Shown here: in pieces, positions 61,740 through 64,000 of the stretch
Layout: the number at the start of each line of letters is the position of its first letter
Numbering within the stretch: the first letter of the stretch is position 1
NCBI RefSeq assembly: GCF_002355595.1
Contig: NZ_AP017422.1
Location: 6,948,823-7,012,822 of the forward strand
Length of the DNA: 64,000 nt
Origin: Filimonas lacunae
Lineage (GTDB): Bacteria; Bacteroidota; Bacteroidia; Chitinophagales; Chitinophagaceae
Direction: 5' to 3'
Position numbers and translations under genes: made by a program
Notes under the pieces: generated by a model
The model's database searches: none
Told to the model about the DNA's origin: nothing
What the model saw: only the letters and a program-made list of their open reading frames with translations

Positions 61740-64000
61740 ATGAAGATTAAAATTAGGCTTTTCAGGCGATACCCGAAATCCTTCGGCCGCGCCCTCCTGC
61801 GACAGCTATTGCTCTCAGGCTGTGTATTTTTTACGGTGGCTACAGGCTTTGGCCAGCAAACCGGGATGGTTAAAAAAGTGAAACTGGATGTTACCCAAAC
61901 CACCCTGTCTAAAGTATTAGATGCGTTGGATCAGCAAAGCGAGTATTCTTTTAACTACATCCGGGAAGACTTCGACAAGATGGTAGTAAAAGACATCAAC
62001 ATCGACAACATCAGCCTGCAGGATGCTTTACAACTGCTGCGCAAAAAAGCGGGGATTGAATACACCGTGAGCGGAGCGTCTGTATTGTTTCGTAAAGCAG
62101 CCCCGGTAATAGTAACACCTAAAAAAGACCCGGGTAAAATCAGTGGTAAAATAGTGGATGACGAAAACGGGCAGCCGGTAGTTGGCGCTACTATCGTCAT
62201 CCATGGCAACACCTTGCTGTCCGATGTAGAGGGCGAGTTTGTTCTCGCTTTATCCAATGGTAGTTACACTGCTACTGTAAGCTTTATAGGTTATGGCAGT
62301 AAAGAGGTGAGCGATATACCCGTAAAGGAAGATGCTATCACACCTTTATCTATCACACTGAAAAGAGAAAAAGGACAGCTATCCGGCATTGTGGTAAAAT
62401 CTTCTGCACGCAAAGAAAGTATTGCGGCCCTGTTTGTAAAGCAGAAGAATGCAGCCGGTTTGTCTGACGGAATCTCAGCGGAGCAAATCAACGCCACCCC
62501 CGATAAACATGTGGGAGAAACCTTAAAGCGCATCACTGGCGTAAGCACCAACGATAACAGGAAAGTAGTGGTGCGCGGTATAGCCGAAAGGTATAACGTG
62601 GCCATGCTCAATGGCAGCACTTTACCCAGTACTGATATACAGGAACGCGATTTTGAATTCAACCTCATCCCCTCCAACCTGGTAGAAAGCATTGTGGTGT
62701 ACAAATCAGCTACGCCCGATATGCCGGGCTTTGCAGGAGGTCTGGTGCAAATCAACACCAAATCCATTCCTGCTAACAACTTCACCACTATCAGCGCCGG
62801 CTTATCATACAACTCCCGTACACAGGGCAAAGATTTTTTAGGCCCGCAACGTGGTAAATATGATTATCTCGGATTTGATGATGGAAACCGGGATCATTTT
62901 CCCGACCACCTGGTACCCCTTACCGACAACTACGATCCCAGGAAACCCGACAGTCAGAATAAAATTAAAGCGGCCGAAGTTGCAGCGCAAAACAAGCGCA
63001 TTGGCGGTACCGAACGTTTAGGCACCCGTGTGTACCAGGCAATGCCTTCACAAAACTACCAGTTTAGTATAGGCCGGAATTATTCGCTGAGTAAAAACAA
63101 CATCCGCTCCCTCGGCTTTGTGGGTTCGCTTTCTTATCGCAACACCCAAAGCAACGATTATATAGCCAATATGCGCCGTGGTAACTGGAGCCGTCAACCC
63201 TCTAAAATGCTGGACCCGGAAGATGTGAACACGGGCAATGTATATGGCTTTAACACTACCTGGGGCGTAATGCTGAACTGTGGTTTTAAAACTGCCAAAC
63301 ACCAGGTAAGCACGTATAACCTGTACACCCGCATTTTCGACGACAGGTTCACACGTATTAAGGGCTGGACGCATGAACAGCCTAAAGGGCCGGATGTGGC
63401 ACCCATTATGGAAGAAGATGACCGCCCTAAATTCAGCAACCTGATACAGAATAAAATTGCCGGCGAACATCAGCTGGGGCGTTTTAAGCTGGAATGGGAT
63501 GCCACCCGCACTTACCTGCACACATTGGAGCAGGATGCCTTTTCATCGCAGCTGGGTTACCGGTCTTACGCCAATCTGCTCCCTGTATTTCAATACGGCC
63601 CGCAACAGGCTTCCGAACCTGGTTACGGAAATATACACAGGGATGAATACAGTTACAGGGAAAGAAACCTGGCTGCTGATATGAGCGTGGCTTATAACCT
63701 AAAGCTGGGTAAAACAACCCATATCTTTAAAACAGGATTTAATATACTGGCCAAACATGCTACCTACAACTGGGTGATACTACCTATTGTTACTGTAGAT
63801 GGTTTTACGAATAAGTACAGCGACATGCCTATCCAGGAATGGGGCAATCATATGACCATGGAAAATCCCCTGAAAGATCTCTTCTATAATCCCGGTTTAG
63901 TGTCTATCAGCTCTTTTGAGGGAAAAAGCATTAACCGCAGCGCCTTTTTCATGTTTGATAGCAAAGTGCTACCCAACCTGCGACTGGTAGGTGGTATGCG
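61740..64000 (+). CDS. STN-type TonB-dependent receptor, N-terminal part (runs off the right edge)
   Basis: Start ATG at 61740; 753 complete codons to the edge. Signal peptide (about 1-39, ending GFGQ), STN domain about 48-118 (TLSKVLDALDQQSEYSFNY) that signals to FecR, CarboxypepD_reg-like domain about 133-218 (GKIVDDENGQPVVGATI), plug about 235-350 (VRGIAERYNVAMLNG, GGLVQINTKS) and the beginning of the beta-barrel. Such transducers import large ligands and turn on their sigma factor. Ligand (sugar, siderophore or peptide) is not determinable. No SusD gene is visible within the window. Confidence 0.92.
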   Translation, partial: MKIKIRLFRRYPKSFGRALLRQLLLSGCVFFTVATGFGQQTGMVKKVKLDVTQTTLSKVLDALDQQSEYSFNYIREDFDKMVVKDINIDNISLQDALQLLRKKAGIEYTVSGASVLFRKAAPVIVTPKKDPGKISGKIVDDENGQPVVGATIVIHGNTLLSDVEGEFVLALSNGSYTATVSFIGYGSKEVSDIPVKEDAITPLSITLKREKGQLSGIVVKSSARKESIAALFVKQKNAAGLSDGISAEQINATPDKHVGETLKRITGVSTNDNRKVVVRGIAERYNVAMLNGSTLPSTDIQERDFEFNLIPSNLVESIVVYKSATPDMPGFAGGLVQINTKSIPANNFTTISAGLSYNSRTQGKDFLGPQRGKYDYLGFDDGNRDHFPDHLVPLTDNYDPRKPDSQNKIKAAEVAAQNKRIGGTERLGTRVYQAMPSQNYQFSIGRNYSLSKNNIRSLGFVGSLSYRNTQSNDYIANMRRGNWSRQPSKMLDPEDVNTGNVYGFNTTWGVMLNCGFKTAKHQVSTYNLYTRIFDDRFTRIKGWTHEQPKGPDVAPIMEEDDRPKFSNLIQNKIAGEHQLGRFKLEWDATRTYLHTLEQDAFSSQLGYRSYANLLPVFQYGPQQASEPGYGNIHRDEYSYRERNLAADMSVAYNLKLGKTTHIFKTGFNILAKHATYNWVILPIVTVDGFTNKYSDMPIQEWGNHMTMENPLKDLFYNPGLVSISSFEGKSINRSAFFMFDSKVLPNLRLVGGM

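Noticed and set aside
1-64000. CRISPR array
   Set aside because: No regularly spaced 25-40 nt repeats were seen anywhere in the window.

Overview
The window is chromosomal DNA of a Bacteroidota bacterium, most likely a member of the Chitinophagaceae (family-level placement is inference). The signs are: promoters of the Bacteroidota type (TTG about 19 nt upstream of TAnnTTTG, often only a few bases before the start codon), a sigma/FecR/STN-type TonB receptor cassette, an IPExxxVDY-family protein, Rho with a long acidic N-terminal insertion, a CzcA-TolC fusion pump, and dense housekeeping genes of moderate GC content.

Layout. 1-13.2 kb (mostly minus strand): 5' part of a SWIM/SNF2 helicase, comB, a divergent RlpA-like lipoprotein, gcvT, a PadR/PspC envelope-stress pair, a plus-strand pair of a small His-rich membrane protein and a hybrid histidine kinase, then a methionine-type aminotransferase, mtgA and a secreted protein of unknown function. 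13.2-21.6 kb: a GH3-LysE pair, an inositol-phosphatase/thiL/S41 peptidase run on the plus strand, and a kdsB/nitrilase/nagA operon on the minus strand. 21.7-32 kb: small hypothetical gene, PQQ-type sugar dehydrogenase, DinB protein, a complete HAE1-type RND efflux operon (adaptor, pump, TolC) and an MG2/TonB-plug protein. 32.1-47.3 kb: GAF histidine kinase, feoB, M28 peptidase, IPExxxVDY protein, a heavy-metal efflux operon (small periplasmic protein, CzcA-TolC fusion, CzcB adaptor), pterin carbinolamine dehydratase, a lipoprotein and an S9 peptidase.

47.3-49.2 kb is a complete group II intron, apparently class C, inserted directly behind the transcription terminator of rho. rho and asnS diverge from a 314-bp spacer; asnS is followed by a DUF3050 gene.

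53.6-59.4 kb is the most accessory stretch. Two identical tRNA-Phe genes, each with its own promoter and terminator, bracket a single DUF3892 gene; beyond them lie an R2K-type ATP-grasp gene, a two-TM protein, a DUF1905/YdeI protein, a GH28 glycosidase and an AbiEii nucleotidyltransferase toxin with an HTH-DUF6922 antitoxin. The window ends in an ECF sigma factor, a FecR anti-sigma factor and the N-terminal 753 residues of a transducing TonB-dependent receptor.

I did not find an unambiguous, wholly new multigene system. The best candidates for something undescribed are the tRNA-Phe-bounded DUF3892 unit, the HTH-DUF6922/AbiEii module, the His-rich membrane protein coupled to a soluble hybrid kinase, and several strong inverted repeats around start codons or promoters (comB, PadR, rho upstream, sigma-factor upstream). 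All functional statements are from reading the sequence; no database search was run.
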